43,267 nucleotides of DNA from GCA-2862545 sp047609825 (GTDB lineage: Bacteria; Myxococcota_A; UBA796; GCA-2862545): NCBI GenBank assembly GCA_047609825.1, contig JBLFXJ010000015.1, positions 1 to 43,267 of the forward strand, written 5' to 3'. Made by a program: the position numbers and the translations under genes. The notes beneath the pieces were generated by a model that had not been told where the DNA came from, ran no database searches, and saw only the letters and a program-made list of their open reading frames with translations. This document shows positions 1 to 8,836 of this stretch, one piece after another (the stretch's first letter is position 1; each line of letters opens with the position of its first letter).

Positions 1-9
1 CGGTGCCAT

Positions 10-570
10 GTGCGACCGGCAGCCGTCGTGCTCGCCGCAGGCGCCTCGCGCCGAATGGGCTCGCCAAAGGGCCTGCTGCGGCTGGATGGGCACCCCTTGC
101 TCCGACGACATGTCGACGCGCTGCGGCCTGTGGCGTCGCACATCGTCGTGATCGTCGGAGCCGAAGTCGACCGGCAACGGGGCGTGCTCGGCGGCAGAGC
201 GACGGTTGTCGTCAGTCGCCACTGGCGCGAAGAACACCCATCCGACTCACTGAGGCGGGCGTTCGAGGCGTCAGGGATCCATGGGTGGTGTTGGGTCACA
301 CCCGTAGACGTCCCACCTGCCCGACCGTCCACTCTGCGCGCGCTGCTAGGAGCTCGCGCGAACGTCCCTACCGGCCCGATGGGCAATGGCCATCCCGTCC
401 TCCTGTCCCCAGCGCTCGTCCGACGCGTGCGGCACGGCGAGGCCGCCGATGGCCTCCACCATCTCTTGGCCGACGCCAAGACGGTCGTAGTCACCGACCG
501 CTGGGTGTCGAATGACTTCGACACACCGGCAGAATGGGACGCCTTCGTGAAGGGCAGAGCGCGTGCCTAG
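10..570 (+). CDS. MobA/MocA-like nucleotidyltransferase
   Basis: A 186-residue protein of the NTP-transferase (MobA-like) fold. The N-terminus carries the nucleotide-binding signature LAAGASRRMGSPKG (residues about 8-21). Further family marks are SDSLRRAF, a P-V-D metal-binding position in TPVDVP, GHPVLL, and a C-terminal DFDTPAEW resembling the 'DiDTPeD' end of this family. Relatives transfer CMP or GMP to molybdopterin (MocA, MobA), but some act on other substrates, so the substrate is open. I chose the GTG at position 10 because MRPAAVVLAAG is a typical family N-terminus; the upstream region lies outside the window, so an earlier start cannot be excluded. The stop codon lies inside the antisense tRNA that follows. 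No molybdenum-cofactor genes are visible nearby. Confidence 0.8.
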   Translation: MRPAAVVLAAGASRRMGSPKGLLRLDGHPLLRRHVDALRPVASHIVVIVGAEVDRQRGVLGGRATVVVSRHWREEHPSDSLRRAFEASGIHGWCWVTPVDVPPARPSTLRALLGARANVPTGPMGNGHPVLLSPALVRRVRHGEAADGLHHLLADAKTVVVTDRWVSNDFDTPAEWDAFVKGRARA

Positions 571-637
571 GGGCGGACTCGAACCGCCGACAACCCGGGT
601 ATGAACCGAGTGCTCTAACCAGCTGAGCTACCTAGGC
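564..637 (-). tRNA. tRNA-Met(CAT), elongator type or tRNA-Ile2
   Basis: Read on the minus strand this folds into a full cloverleaf of 74 nt. It has a 7-bp acceptor stem (GCCTAGG with CCTAGGC), a D arm GCTC/GAGC, an anticodon stem CTCGG/CCGGG with loop TTCATAC (anticodon CAT), a T arm GGCGG-TTCGAGT-CCGCC, and discriminator A. The paired first acceptor base pair and the lack of three G-C pairs flanking the anticodon loop argue against initiator tRNA. A CAT anticodon can also be tRNA-Ile2 whose C34 becomes lysidine, and I cannot separate the two by eye. CCA is not encoded. Its 3' end overlaps the last 7 nt of the preceding convergent gene. Confidence 0.93.
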
Positions 638-695
638 TGGCGCCCTCGTCGAGGGTCGGCTGCGCTTAACCGGTCCGACGGCACCAGCAACGCGA

Positions 696-935
696 TCAGG
701 TGCTCGACAAGAAGCTGAGCGCAAGGCCCGTCAGGAATCCCGCGACGAACACGAGCACGGCAGACGCCAACCGCAAGGCAGCCAGCGCCCCGGGGTGCGT
801 TTCGAACCATGCGGGGTCATCGCTGCCACCCCACAGCCCGAGCAGCATCTCTGGGTTTACGTACAGTTGCCAGGTGAGTACGGCCAGGACCGCGGCACCG
901 GAGGTCAGCACGCCCACCACAATGGCGTCGATCAC
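696..935 (-). CDS. small two-helix membrane protein, hypothetical
   Basis: A 79-residue hypothetical protein with two hydrophobic segments, about residues 2-24 and 52-75, joined by a short polar loop containing WGGSDDPAWFE. I do not recognise a family. The GTG start at 935 is preceded by a purine-rich GGGGGGGAC a few bases upstream. An alternative GTG at 992 would add 19 residues (rich in Gly, Pro and Arg, not hydrophobic) and has no visible ribosome-binding site. The two well-spaced membrane helices are the main reason to believe this frame over competing plus-strand frames. The 188 nt between this start and the M16 peptidase hold no other gene I can support. Confidence 0.5.
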   Translation of the reverse strand: MIDAIVVGVLTSGAAVLAVLTWQLYVNPEMLLGLWGGSDDPAWFETHPGALAALRLASAVLVFVAGFLTGLALSFLSST

Positions 936-1123
936 CCGTCCCCCCCACCTGGGCTTGGGGCACCCTACCGCGCCCGAACTGGGACCACCCACCCGGGTCT
1001 GCTTTGCCTTGACGCGAGCGATGGGACGGCGCCCGGTTCTGACCGTCTAGTCGACGAAGGGGCGGCCGTGAATGGCAGCCAGTCGACCCGTGTTAGTACA
1101 CCCGGAAACCGTGAGGGCCAGCG

Positions 1124-4100
1124 ATGACGAAGTTCACGAACTGGGCAGTGTTGACCGCGCTGCTCGCCTCGCCACTAGCGATTGCCGCAGATGCCGGCGT
1201 CGCCAAGCCGAGGTTCGAGCCACGCGTCGACGACTTCCAACTCAACACGAAGCAGTACGTCTTCCCGTCTGGCCTCACGATTCTGATGCAGTCGGACCGC
1301 AGCCATCCGATCGTATCGATCATGTCGCTGGTCGACCATGGTTCGGCCGACGACCCGGTGGGCAAGGAAGGCGCCGCACACTTTGTCGAGCATACCTGGT
1401 TCCGCTCGGTCCATGGCGATCTTCCGCCGATCATGGATGTGATCCAGGACCTCGGCACCATGTTCAACGCCACCACCCACATCGACTGGACCGACTACCG
1501 AACGGTCGCTTCGAGTGAGTACCTGCCGTTGCTCCTCCGCCTCGAGTCCCTCCGTCTCACCGAGCCCTACATCGGGGTCACAGAAGACCAGATCGACATC
1601 GAGCGCGAGGTCGTGCGAAACGAGTGGCGCCGGCGAAACGAGCAGTCGCAGGCCTTGATGTTCAACTACATCAAGAAAGCCGTGTACCCGGAAGATCACG
1701 GCTACAGCCGGTCGTCCACCCACGAGTCGCTCGACGCGATCCGCCTGGCCGACCTCCAGAAGTACTTCGACGACTACTACAAGCCCGAGAACACCACGAT
1801 CATGGTCGTGGGCGACTTCGATCTCGAGCAGGCCCCGTGCCTGATCTACGACAACTTCGATCCGCAGCTCCTGCACCCGGCCCTCACCAACGACCACGCG
1901 TTCAAGTGGCCGCGCCCCGGCGTGAGCAACCCCGACGAAACCAACGATCAGGACTGGTGCACCGGCTACTGGGACCCGGACGCCATGGCCAAGGGCAAGC
2001 AAGAGCCCTTGCATCTGCTGCCCGCGCATGTGCGCATCACCAACGACCGTCCGCCCGTGCCGCCGGTCGGCAGCACCGAGCCCCTGTACGAGAAGCGCCC
2101 GTACGGTGACGAAGAGGCGCAGCAGAAGACCAAGCAGGAGGTCATCGTAGGCTTCTCGCTGCCCGGTGGCTTCCGTGACGATCACTGGAACCTGGTGATG
2201 CTGGGCAACGTCGCCAGCGGCACCCTGAACTACGGCCTGCGCGACGAGCCGGGCCTCGGCGACGCCTTCTGCTTCACCTGGGATGCAGTGGTGAACTCCA
2301 CGCTCATCTGCGGCGTGAACATCACGAACAAGAAGTCGCAGAAGGACCCCGAGCGTGTCGCCGAGCTGATGCTGAACCAGTTCTCCGAGCTGTGGGCAGT
2401 GCCGGAAGACGACCTGTCGAACACGTTCATGGATCGGATGCTGAGCTACGCCCGCAACCAGTCCCTCGCCGACACCCTCCTCAGCCTCGACGTGGTCGCG
2501 CAGCACTTTGGCGGCCGCGCCGAGGACATCGTGGTCAACGCCCACTACACGGGGAACGCCAACGCGTACTCCGAGGGCATGCGGCGCGTCATGAAGGTCG
2601 ACGAGCAGGTGATGCGCGAGCTCGCGTTCGAGTACCTGCAGCGCGACCGAGCGGCTGTGCTCATCATCGATCCCCTCGAGGACGACGAGATCGACCGCGA
2701 CAACGAAGCGTCTTCGTACGAGGGCGCATCAGCGGCGGACACGGTGCTGAATGCATCCGACGATCTGGGCGCGGTGTCCGATGCACAGATCGCTGACTCC
2801 TACATCAAGCCGGACTTGACCACGATCAAGGAGACGACGCTCTCCAACGGTCTGCGGGTTGTGGCCCTCCCGCACGGAGAGGCCCCGATCGCACAAGCCA
2901 CGCTCGTGTTCGGCGGCGGCACGCGGGAAGAGCCCTACGGAATCATGGACTTCGTCCGCAAGTTCACCACGAGCGACGAGGGCGACACGGACCCGTTGCA
3001 GATCGCCGCCGAGAAGTTCCCTGCTCTGTACGACGTGAGCTCCAACCAGTGGTCGTCCTGGGTTCGCGCCCCCTCCGGCAACCTCGACGGCGCCATGTGG
3101 CTCCTCCGCGAGGAGATCGCCACCATGCGCCCGTACATGGCCGGCAACGGCGACTGGGTGAAGGGCAAGTACAAGGGTCTGAAGAAGAACTGGTTCTCTA
3201 AGGACTGGCACATCTCCAACATGCGGAACCAACACCTCTTCGGTGACCACGCCGCTGGGCACATGACCAGCTGGGAAGATGTGGACATGTGGTCCGAGTG
3301 GGGCGCGAGCGAGGTGAAGACCTACCTCGACACCCACCTGCAGCCCGCGAACGCGACCCTGATGGTCGTCGGCAAGGTGCCGGCGCAAGAGGTGATGAAG
3401 CAGGCGCAGAAGTACTTCGGTGGCTGGAAGACCCCCGATGGAGTCGAGCAGAAGCGGCACGGCGAGCTCACCACGCCGCCCATGCCGACCGAGTCCAGCC
3501 GCATCCTGATCTTCGATGACCCCAACCGCACCCAGACGGACGTGAACATGTCCTGCCGACTGGACTATGGAGGGATTGAGGAGCGCCCTACCGTCGACGT
3601 GATGTCCAGCCTGTTGCGCAACCGCGTGTTCGGGACCCTGCGGGTCAAGGAGGGGCTGGCCTACAGCCCTGGCGCATACGCCGGGGCGTCCCCCGATGGG
3701 TCCGCCCGACTCGTCTTCTACTCCCTCGCTGTGAACCGAGGCGTGGGTCGCACGATCGAGTTCTTCCGCGAGTCGGTCGAGGAGGTCGCCGCCGGCGACA
3801 TCCAGGGCGACGAGGTCACCCTCCATAAGCTGCGAATGGCGCGTGAGGAGGGAGTTCCCGCCCAGTCGAGTGGTCAGCTGACCTCCAAGCTCGAGGGCGC
3901 ACTGGCCTGGGGTGAGGACTTCGACGTGCTGTTGGAGACGGGCAACCACATCGCCAACGTCGACGCCGCAGGCATGAAGAAGCTGCTGAGCCCATGCCTC
4001 GACCACGCCATCGTCACGCTGCTCGGGCCGAAGGAAGTCCTGACTCCCCAGCTCGACGAGCGTGGCTACGAGTACGAGATCGTCGAGTGGAAGGCGCGTG

Positions 4101-4228
4101 GCGAAGAGCTGCTCTGGCAGTATGACCCGAAGGCCGCCAAGAAGCGCGAGAAGGACATTGCCAAGAGCGATGCCAAGAAGGCCAAGGATGCCGGGAAAGA
4201 AGACGACAGCGACGGCGACGACGACTGA
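1124..4228 (+). CDS. secreted M16 family zinc metallopeptidase (pitrilysin/insulinase-like)
   Basis: A 1034-residue two-half M16 peptidase. A signal peptide is visible (hydrophobic segment then AIAADA, cut near residue 22-24), so it acts in the periplasm or outside. The N-terminal half holds the inverted zinc motif HFVEH (residues 86-90), and E167 in VVRNEW lies 77 residues after the second His, the spacing of the third zinc ligand in pitrilysins. The second half (from about residue 565, KETTLSNGLRVVALP) has the same fold signature but no HxxEH, as expected for the non-catalytic half that completes the chamber. The C-terminus is an unusual tail of about 30 residues rich in Lys, Asp and Ala. 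The family degrades peptides. The start is the ATG after GAGGGCCAGCG. It is convergent with the PBP gene, separated by a hairpin. Confidence 0.93.
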   Translation: MTKFTNWAVLTALLASPLAIAADAGVAKPRFEPRVDDFQLNTKQYVFPSGLTILMQSDRSHPIVSIMSLVDHGSADDPVGKEGAAHFVEHTWFRSVHGDLPPIMDVIQDLGTMFNATTHIDWTDYRTVASSEYLPLLLRLESLRLTEPYIGVTEDQIDIEREVVRNEWRRRNEQSQALMFNYIKKAVYPEDHGYSRSSTHESLDAIRLADLQKYFDDYYKPENTTIMVVGDFDLEQAPCLIYDNFDPQLLHPALTNDHAFKWPRPGVSNPDETNDQDWCTGYWDPDAMAKGKQEPLHLLPAHVRITNDRPPVPPVGSTEPLYEKRPYGDEEAQQKTKQEVIVGFSLPGGFRDDHWNLVMLGNVASGTLNYGLRDEPGLGDAFCFTWDAVVNSTLICGVNITNKKSQKDPERVAELMLNQFSELWAVPEDDLSNTFMDRMLSYARNQSLADTLLSLDVVAQHFGGRAEDIVVNAHYTGNANAYSEGMRRVMKVDEQVMRELAFEYLQRDRAAVLIIDPLEDDEIDRDNEASSYEGASAADTVLNASDDLGAVSDAQIADSYIKPDLTTIKETTLSNGLRVVALPHGEAPIAQATLVFGGGTREEPYGIMDFVRKFTTSDEGDTDPLQIAAEKFPALYDVSSNQWSSWVRAPSGNLDGAMWLLREEIATMRPYMAGNGDWVKGKYKGLKKNWFSKDWHISNMRNQHLFGDHAAGHMTSWEDVDMWSEWGASEVKTYLDTHLQPANATLMVVGKVPAQEVMKQAQKYFGGWKTPDGVEQKRHGELTTPPMPTESSRILIFDDPNRTQTDVNMSCRLDYGGIEERPTVDVMSSLLRNRVFGTLRVKEGLAYSPGAYAGASPDGSARLVFYSLAVNRGVGRTIEFFRESVEEVAAGDIQGDEVTLHKLRMAREEGVPAQSSGQLTSKLEGALAWGEDFDVLLETGNHIANVDAAGMKKLLSPCLDHAIVTLLGPKEVLTPQLDERGYEYEIVEWKARGEELLWQYDPKAAKKREKDIAKSDAKKAKDAGKEDDSDGDDD

Positions 4229-4252
4229 GTCATCCTCGTTCCTGACGCTTCC

Positions 4253-4287
4253 GACGGGCGGCACTCCCATCGGGAGTGCCGCCCGTC
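4253..4287. terminator. bidirectional hairpin between convergent genes
   Basis: A perfect 16-bp inverted repeat (GACGGGCGGCACTCCC and its complement) with a 3-nt loop, 24 nt after the M16 stop and 15 nt after the convergent PBP gene. There is no strong T-run on either side, so it may work as an RNA 3'-end stabiliser as well as a terminator. Confidence 0.75.
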
Positions 4288-4302
4288 ATGCGTTTGGGCG
4301 GG

Positions 4303-7300
4303 TCAGTTCCCCTCGTCCTCGCTCGTCCGGCGCGGTCGGCCCCAGATCCACTCCCGCAATCGCCTGGACCGGGCATCCGGGTCATCGGTGCGCGGTGCGA
4401 CCCTGGCAGGTCTATCGATCGGTGAGAAGTGAACCCCGGGCTCGAGCAGCCGTGCACGGGGCATGAGCACCGACGGCGCCGCTGCATCGAATGCCAGGTC
4501 GGCGTTGCGAAGCCCCGTCCCAGGTTCGACCGGCACCCGCAACAACACCGGGCTGCGGGAGGACGGCCACCACCCCTGCACGAGGTCACCGGCAGGTGCG
4601 CCGAGGTGCCCAGCGTCAGCGAGGCCATGGACCGTCCCGATCCAGGCAGGCAGCGCCCCGCTCGCGCCGGCCAGGCGGATTCGACCATTCGTCATCGGCC
4701 TGTTGTCGTCGTACCCGACGTACACACCGACCACGAATCCGGGAGGGTCGAACGCACCATCGTCCCCGGCTACGGGCGCATACCCCAGGAATGCCGCGTT
4801 CTTGAAGTCATTGGTGGTGCCCGTCTTGCCGCCGATCGGCACGGCGCCGCCCTCCAGCTGGATGGCACCCGAGGCGCGCCGACCGGTTCCCCACCGAACG
4901 ACGCCGTGGAGGATGTCTGCCGTCATGGCCGCAACCGTTGGCTTCGCCACACGAACGGCCTCGGGGCGAGCTCGGTAAAGAAGGTTGCCGTCGATGTCGC
5001 GGAGCTCTGCGATCAGCAGGCTCGGGGTGGGAGGCGATGGGACGGGGCCACCCGGGCCGTCGCCCGGAAACGACCACCGTTCGCCAGAGACGAGACCACC
5101 GTAGAGCGAGACCGACTCCTCGAGTGTGATCTCGCTGGCTCCCAGCGGCATTGACAGCACTTCGCGGACATCGGTCTGCACGCCGTACTGCTCGGCCAGG
5201 CGAGCGACGTACCTCAGCGAGAGCAACACGCGGAAGTCCTGGTGCCAGAACAGGAACTCCGGCGCGTACAGGTCCGGCGTGCTGTCTCGCAAAGTGTGCG
5301 CCAGCCGGCGCCGCTCGAGCCCGTCTGCGAGTTTCCGAAGGGACTCATGGTGCAGTCGGTCGTCCATGAGCATGTCGCCGATGGGGCTGAGGTTCGTACC
5401 GCCCACAACGGCGGGCGAGTCGGCCACATCGACGCGGCGCCGTGGCCCCCGTCGAGAGCGGGCGACCTCCATCGGCGGTGCCTCCATCTGGACCGTGACG
5501 TAGACCTCCGGCAGCACCTCGAACGGACTCACGTACCCGGCTGGAGCGGTGCCACAAGCGACAAGCACCCGTTCGCCGTCGCGAAGCAGGGTGAGGTCCG
5601 CCACCGAATCCCCGCTCGGAAGCCGCCGCTCTGACCACGCCTCCTCGAGGGCCGCGTGTTGCGCTTCGCACAGCGGGAGCATCGGCTCCAACGTGCGCCA
5701 GCTGTTGTCGAGCGCTCGCTCCTTCCACGCACGTGAAGATGGCCCCAACCGACGCACCCGTGCGCGCTCCGCGTCGAATCCCCACCCGTGGAGCAGCGAC
5801 GCCAGCGCACGCCGATCCCCAGGGTGGGTCGAACCGTCGATGTTCGCTAGCGCCTCGCCACGCGCCTGCAGGAACAACGCCTCCTCGACCCTGGATGGCG
5901 TGGGGAGCACCCCCGCGAGCTGGATCCGCCGGCGGTAGTCCTCTTCGGTCTCGTCGTCTCGGCGCGCCAGCCCGAGTGAGGCCGCCAGCTCGCGGATCTG
6001 CTCGCCGTCCAGGCGATCCGTGAGGTGGTACAGCAGCCAGACCGAAGCCAGGTTCTCCGAGTTCACCCCCGCCCAGGCCATGGAGACCTCCGGCGCCGGA
6101 TCATGGTCGGGCCGCGGGTAGTAGAAGGTCGTCGAGAACGGAAACACGTTCCGAGAGTTGTCCAGTGCCTCGTCCGGGGTCCAGCCGAGCTGCATGGCAG
6201 CGTGGAACACGACGGGCTTCCAGGTGGAGCCGAACTGGCGCAGCGCGGTTGCGCGGTTGAAGTTGCGGTTGTCGTTGCCGCCGACCATCGCCCGGATGGC
6301 TCCCCCTTCCATCACCACCGTGGACCCCTGCAGCTCCGGGCGCAGCTCCAGATCGCACACCGCGTCCCCCGGCTCCTCGGCCGACCGGACGCTGACCCAG
6401 ACAACGCTACCCACGGGCAGCGCGTCCACGAACGCGTCGACTTGCGCCCCCGGCAACTTCGCGTACTTGTCGCCCCGCTTTCCGCGCTCCACAGCGACAG
6501 CCGCCCGGACCAACGCATCGCGGTCGAGGGTGCATGGCGTACCGCCCAGGTCGACCCGAAGATGCTTGCGCTCCACCTCCACCTGTTCCGACACGCAGGC
6601 CACGCGAAAGTCACCAGCGATCGCGGCACGATCCGGATCGAATCGCGGACCTCGGTGCCCCTTCAGGACGAAGTCGCCGACCTCGGGCTTCTCGAGCCAT
6701 GCGCCCACCTCGGTGAGGTGGTGCCACAGTGAATATGTGGCGGCGTGCTGGGTCGGGGCGTCCAGGGTCGTGACCACCTGGATACCAGCCGTCGCTGGAT
6801 CGTCGATGCCAGCATCTGCCAGCACCTGGTCGAACGGCGGCTCTGACAGTCGACGCGCGACCTCATCCAGCACGGCGCTCGCGTCATAGCGGAAGGCGCC
6901 CCTTCGGAACTCGAGTTCGAACCCCTCCTCGAGCAGCCGCCGAGCCTCGGCCTGAACGCCACGAATCTCGAGGAACTCCTGGTCCGACGGACTCGGACCT
7001 GCCAAGGCGGAAGGGTCCTCATCCGCGATGCGACCCAACACGTACGCTGTACGCCCGCGCGACGCTTCCACGGCGGCCGCCCGCCGCTCCGAGTCTCCGA
7101 GGAACGGATCGTAGCGAGATGGGGCCTTCACGAGCCCTGCGATGAATGCCGACTCCGCCAGCGTCAGATCCTGCGCCTCCTTGTCGAAGAAGTGGCGCGC
7201 GGCGATCCCGATCCCCCGACCGTTGCCAGTGACGTGGAACTGGTTCGCGTAGAACTCGAGGATCTCCTGCTTGGAGTACCGTGCCTCGAGCCGCATCGCG

Positions 7301-7770
7301 TTCAGGAGTTCGAAGCCTTTCGACCGGAAGGTGCGATCCGGACGGTAGTACAAGTTCTTGGCGGTCTGCTGGGTGATCGTGGACCCACCGGCGACCACCC
7401 GGCCCGCACTCAGGTTGTCACGCATCGCCCTCGCGATCCCGCGAACGTTGAAACCCGGATGGGTCCAGAAGTCCCCATCTTCCGCCGCGATCAGCCCGAC
7501 GACATAGGCGGTGGGCAGCTCCTCGAAGCTCACGTAGTGCCTGTGCTCTGCCTCGAAGAATACACCCACGCGGGTGGCCCCATCACGATAGAATACCGGC
7601 GATTCCTGGGCGATGATGCCGCGAATGGCCTCACGGTCCAGGTGCTGCCCCGGTTCGTCCACGATGTGTCGCTCGTACAAGAAGCAGCCGCTGGATGCCG
7701 CCAGCGCGGAGGCGATGGCAGCCATCCCGACACCGCGCAGCAGCCACCGACTCACCCGGTCACCTGTCAT
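4303..7770 (-). CDS. bifunctional class A penicillin-binding protein (GT51 plus transpeptidase), oversized
   Basis: An 1155-residue peptidoglycan glycosyltransferase/transpeptidase, acting in the periplasm on lipid II and stem peptides. GT51 motifs: IAAEDGDFWTHPGF (catalytic Glu about 97) and GGSTITQQTAKN (128-139), followed by a normal third block. Transpeptidase motifs: S515-T-W-K (SxxK), S571-E-N (SxN) and K982-T-G-T (KTG). The distance from SxN to KTG is about 410 residues, far more than usual, so a domain of roughly 250 residues is inserted there. The N-terminus has one short hydrophobic segment ending ASSGC29, so it may be a lipoprotein rather than having the usual signal anchor; the -3 Ser makes this uncertain. 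ATG 7770 has AAGGAG 7 nt upstream and overlaps the preceding glycosyltransferase by 11 bp, implying translational coupling. Family sure; insert function unknown. Confidence 0.93.
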   Translation of the reverse strand: MTGDRVSRWLLRGVGMAAIASALAASSGCFLYERHIVDEPGQHLDREAIRGIIAQESPVFYRDGATRVGVFFEAEHRHYVSFEELPTAYVVGLIAAEDGDFWTHPGFNVRGIARAMRDNLSAGRVVAGGSTITQQTAKNLYYRPDRTFRSKGFELLNAMRLEARYSKQEILEFYANQFHVTGNGRGIGIAARHFFDKEAQDLTLAESAFIAGLVKAPSRYDPFLGDSERRAAAVEASRGRTAYVLGRIADEDPSALAGPSPSDQEFLEIRGVQAEARRLLEEGFELEFRRGAFRYDASAVLDEVARRLSEPPFDQVLADAGIDDPATAGIQVVTTLDAPTQHAATYSLWHHLTEVGAWLEKPEVGDFVLKGHRGPRFDPDRAAIAGDFRVACVSEQVEVERKHLRVDLGGTPCTLDRDALVRAAVAVERGKRGDKYAKLPGAQVDAFVDALPVGSVVWVSVRSAEEPGDAVCDLELRPELQGSTVVMEGGAIRAMVGGNDNRNFNRATALRQFGSTWKPVVFHAAMQLGWTPDEALDNSRNVFPFSTTFYYPRPDHDPAPEVSMAWAGVNSENLASVWLLYHLTDRLDGEQIRELAASLGLARRDDETEEDYRRRIQLAGVLPTPSRVEEALFLQARGEALANIDGSTHPGDRRALASLLHGWGFDAERARVRRLGPSSRAWKERALDNSWRTLEPMLPLCEAQHAALEEAWSERRLPSGDSVADLTLLRDGERVLVACGTAPAGYVSPFEVLPEVYVTVQMEAPPMEVARSRRGPRRRVDVADSPAVVGGTNLSPIGDMLMDDRLHHESLRKLADGLERRRLAHTLRDSTPDLYAPEFLFWHQDFRVLLSLRYVARLAEQYGVQTDVREVLSMPLGASEITLEESVSLYGGLVSGERWSFPGDGPGGPVPSPPTPSLLIAELRDIDGNLLYRARPEAVRVAKPTVAAMTADILHGVVRWGTGRRASGAIQLEGGAVPIGGKTGTTNDFKNAAFLGYAPVAGDDGAFDPPGFVVGVYVGYDDNRPMTNGRIRLAGASGALPAWIGTVHGLADAGHLGAPAGDLVQGWWPSSRSPVLLRVPVEPGTGLRNADLAFDAAAPSVLMPRARLLEPGVHFSPIDRPARVAPRTDDPDARSRRLREWIWGRPRRTSEDEGN

Positions 7771-8836
7771 CAGCGAGCTCCTTGTAGATCTGCTCCATCA
7801 CCACCCCATTGCGAGAGACGGGCCAACGTCGACCCACTTCGACGCAACTGCGACGCTGGGACTCGACAGCGGACAGCGCACGCCGCAGGCTGTACACGAC
7901 CTCCTGCACAGCACGCGGATCTCGCACGATCCAGTCCGGCTCCGGCACAACCTCCGCGCTCCCGTCGAACTGGCTCGTGACTACCGGCACACCGGTGGCA
8001 AGGGCCTCCAACGTCGTGTTCGCCGCCGCGTCGTACAGGGTGGGCACGCAGAGGGCATCGGTCGCGGCGAGCACTCGCTCCGGATGGGCCGTGGCTCCGC
8101 ACCACACCACGCGGGGGTCGCAGAGGCGCCGACGCCATCGTGACGCCCGCCGTGCCCCTCCGCAAACGACGAACCGATCAGGCGCCCCACATACCGCTTC
8201 GAACGCAGAAAACGCCACCCCCAGCCCCTTCCGCTCGAAGTCGTGTCCGATGAAGCTGACCACCCGTCCATCCGGTTGCACCCCCCACGCGCGCCGGAAC
8301 TCACTCCACCACCGACGGCTCGGCGCGAACCGGTCTGCATCAACCCCGTTCCGGACAACCCGGATGCGATCCCGCGGGATTGCGAGATGCCGGCGAAGAT
8401 CGTGGGCTGCCATCACGGAGTTCGCGACTACGATCCGAGCCGTCCCGGCGGCCTCGGCCTCGAGGCGCAACGCAACCCGCTCACGTGGGCGTAGAGCTCG
8501 CACCCATCCTCCACGCTGCGCGAGCCACGCGCCGTGCGCACCCCCGCCCGCCCGATAGACATCACAGCCCGGAACCCGATCGAGCGCGTGAGTCACTTCG
8601 AACCTCCCGAATGGGAGCGATCGGACACACTGCGCCAGGCGAACGCTGCCCGCCACACCGCCCTCTACGGCGGGAAGCCGAACAACCTCGACCCCGGCGG
8701 GGATTGCACCATGCAGCCGCGATGCGAAGAACGTGACCGCGTGGCCTCGGGACGCGAGCCAAGTCGCCAGATGAGTCCCGTAGCCGGCGGTCCCGAGGCC
8801 GAGCCCGAGGTCACGGTTCACCAGAGCGATCCTCAA
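7760..8836 (-). CDS. GT4 glycosyltransferase, WaaG-like (LPS core type)
   Basis: A GT-B fold glycosyltransferase of family 4, about 358 residues. The N-terminus RIALVNRDLGLGLGTAGYG matches the acceptor-domain opening of LPS-core hexosyltransferases. HALDRVPGCDVYRAGGG resembles the WaaG segment around its 'D-V-Y' block. The donor-domain signature is PTLYDAAANTTLEALATG (Asp in place of the first Glu of the EX7E motif), followed by VPVVTS. I place the start at TTG 8836, which overlaps the upstream gene's TGA as TTGA and gives the expected N-terminus. GTG 8872 is possible and would add 12 residues and a 40-bp overlap. Neither has a clear ribosome-binding site. It sits between a WaaE-like GT2 and a PBP in one operon, which supports an envelope role. 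The sugar donor is not deducible. Confidence 0.85.
   Translation of the reverse strand: MRIALVNRDLGLGLGTAGYGTHLATWLASRGHAVTFFASRLHGAIPAGVEVVRLPAVEGGVAGSVRLAQCVRSLPFGRFEVTHALDRVPGCDVYRAGGGAHGAWLAQRGGWVRALRPRERVALRLEAEAAGTARIVVANSVMAAHDLRRHLAIPRDRIRVVRNGVDADRFAPSRRWWSEFRRAWGVQPDGRVVSFIGHDFERKGLGVAFSAFEAVCGAPDRFVVCGGARRASRWRRRLCDPRVVWCGATAHPERVLAATDALCVPTLYDAAANTTLEALATGVPVVTSQFDGSAEVVPEPDWIVRDPRAVQEVVYSLRRALSAVESQRRSCVEVGRRWPVSRNGVVMEQIYKELADDR

Noticed and set aside
2729..4270. A long open frame on the minus strand opposite the M16 peptidase (and another at 1175-2545)
   Set aside because: Antisense frames stay open in GC-rich coding DNA. The products are His/Val/Leu/Gly/Arg-rich with no domain, and the plus-strand product is a clear enzyme.
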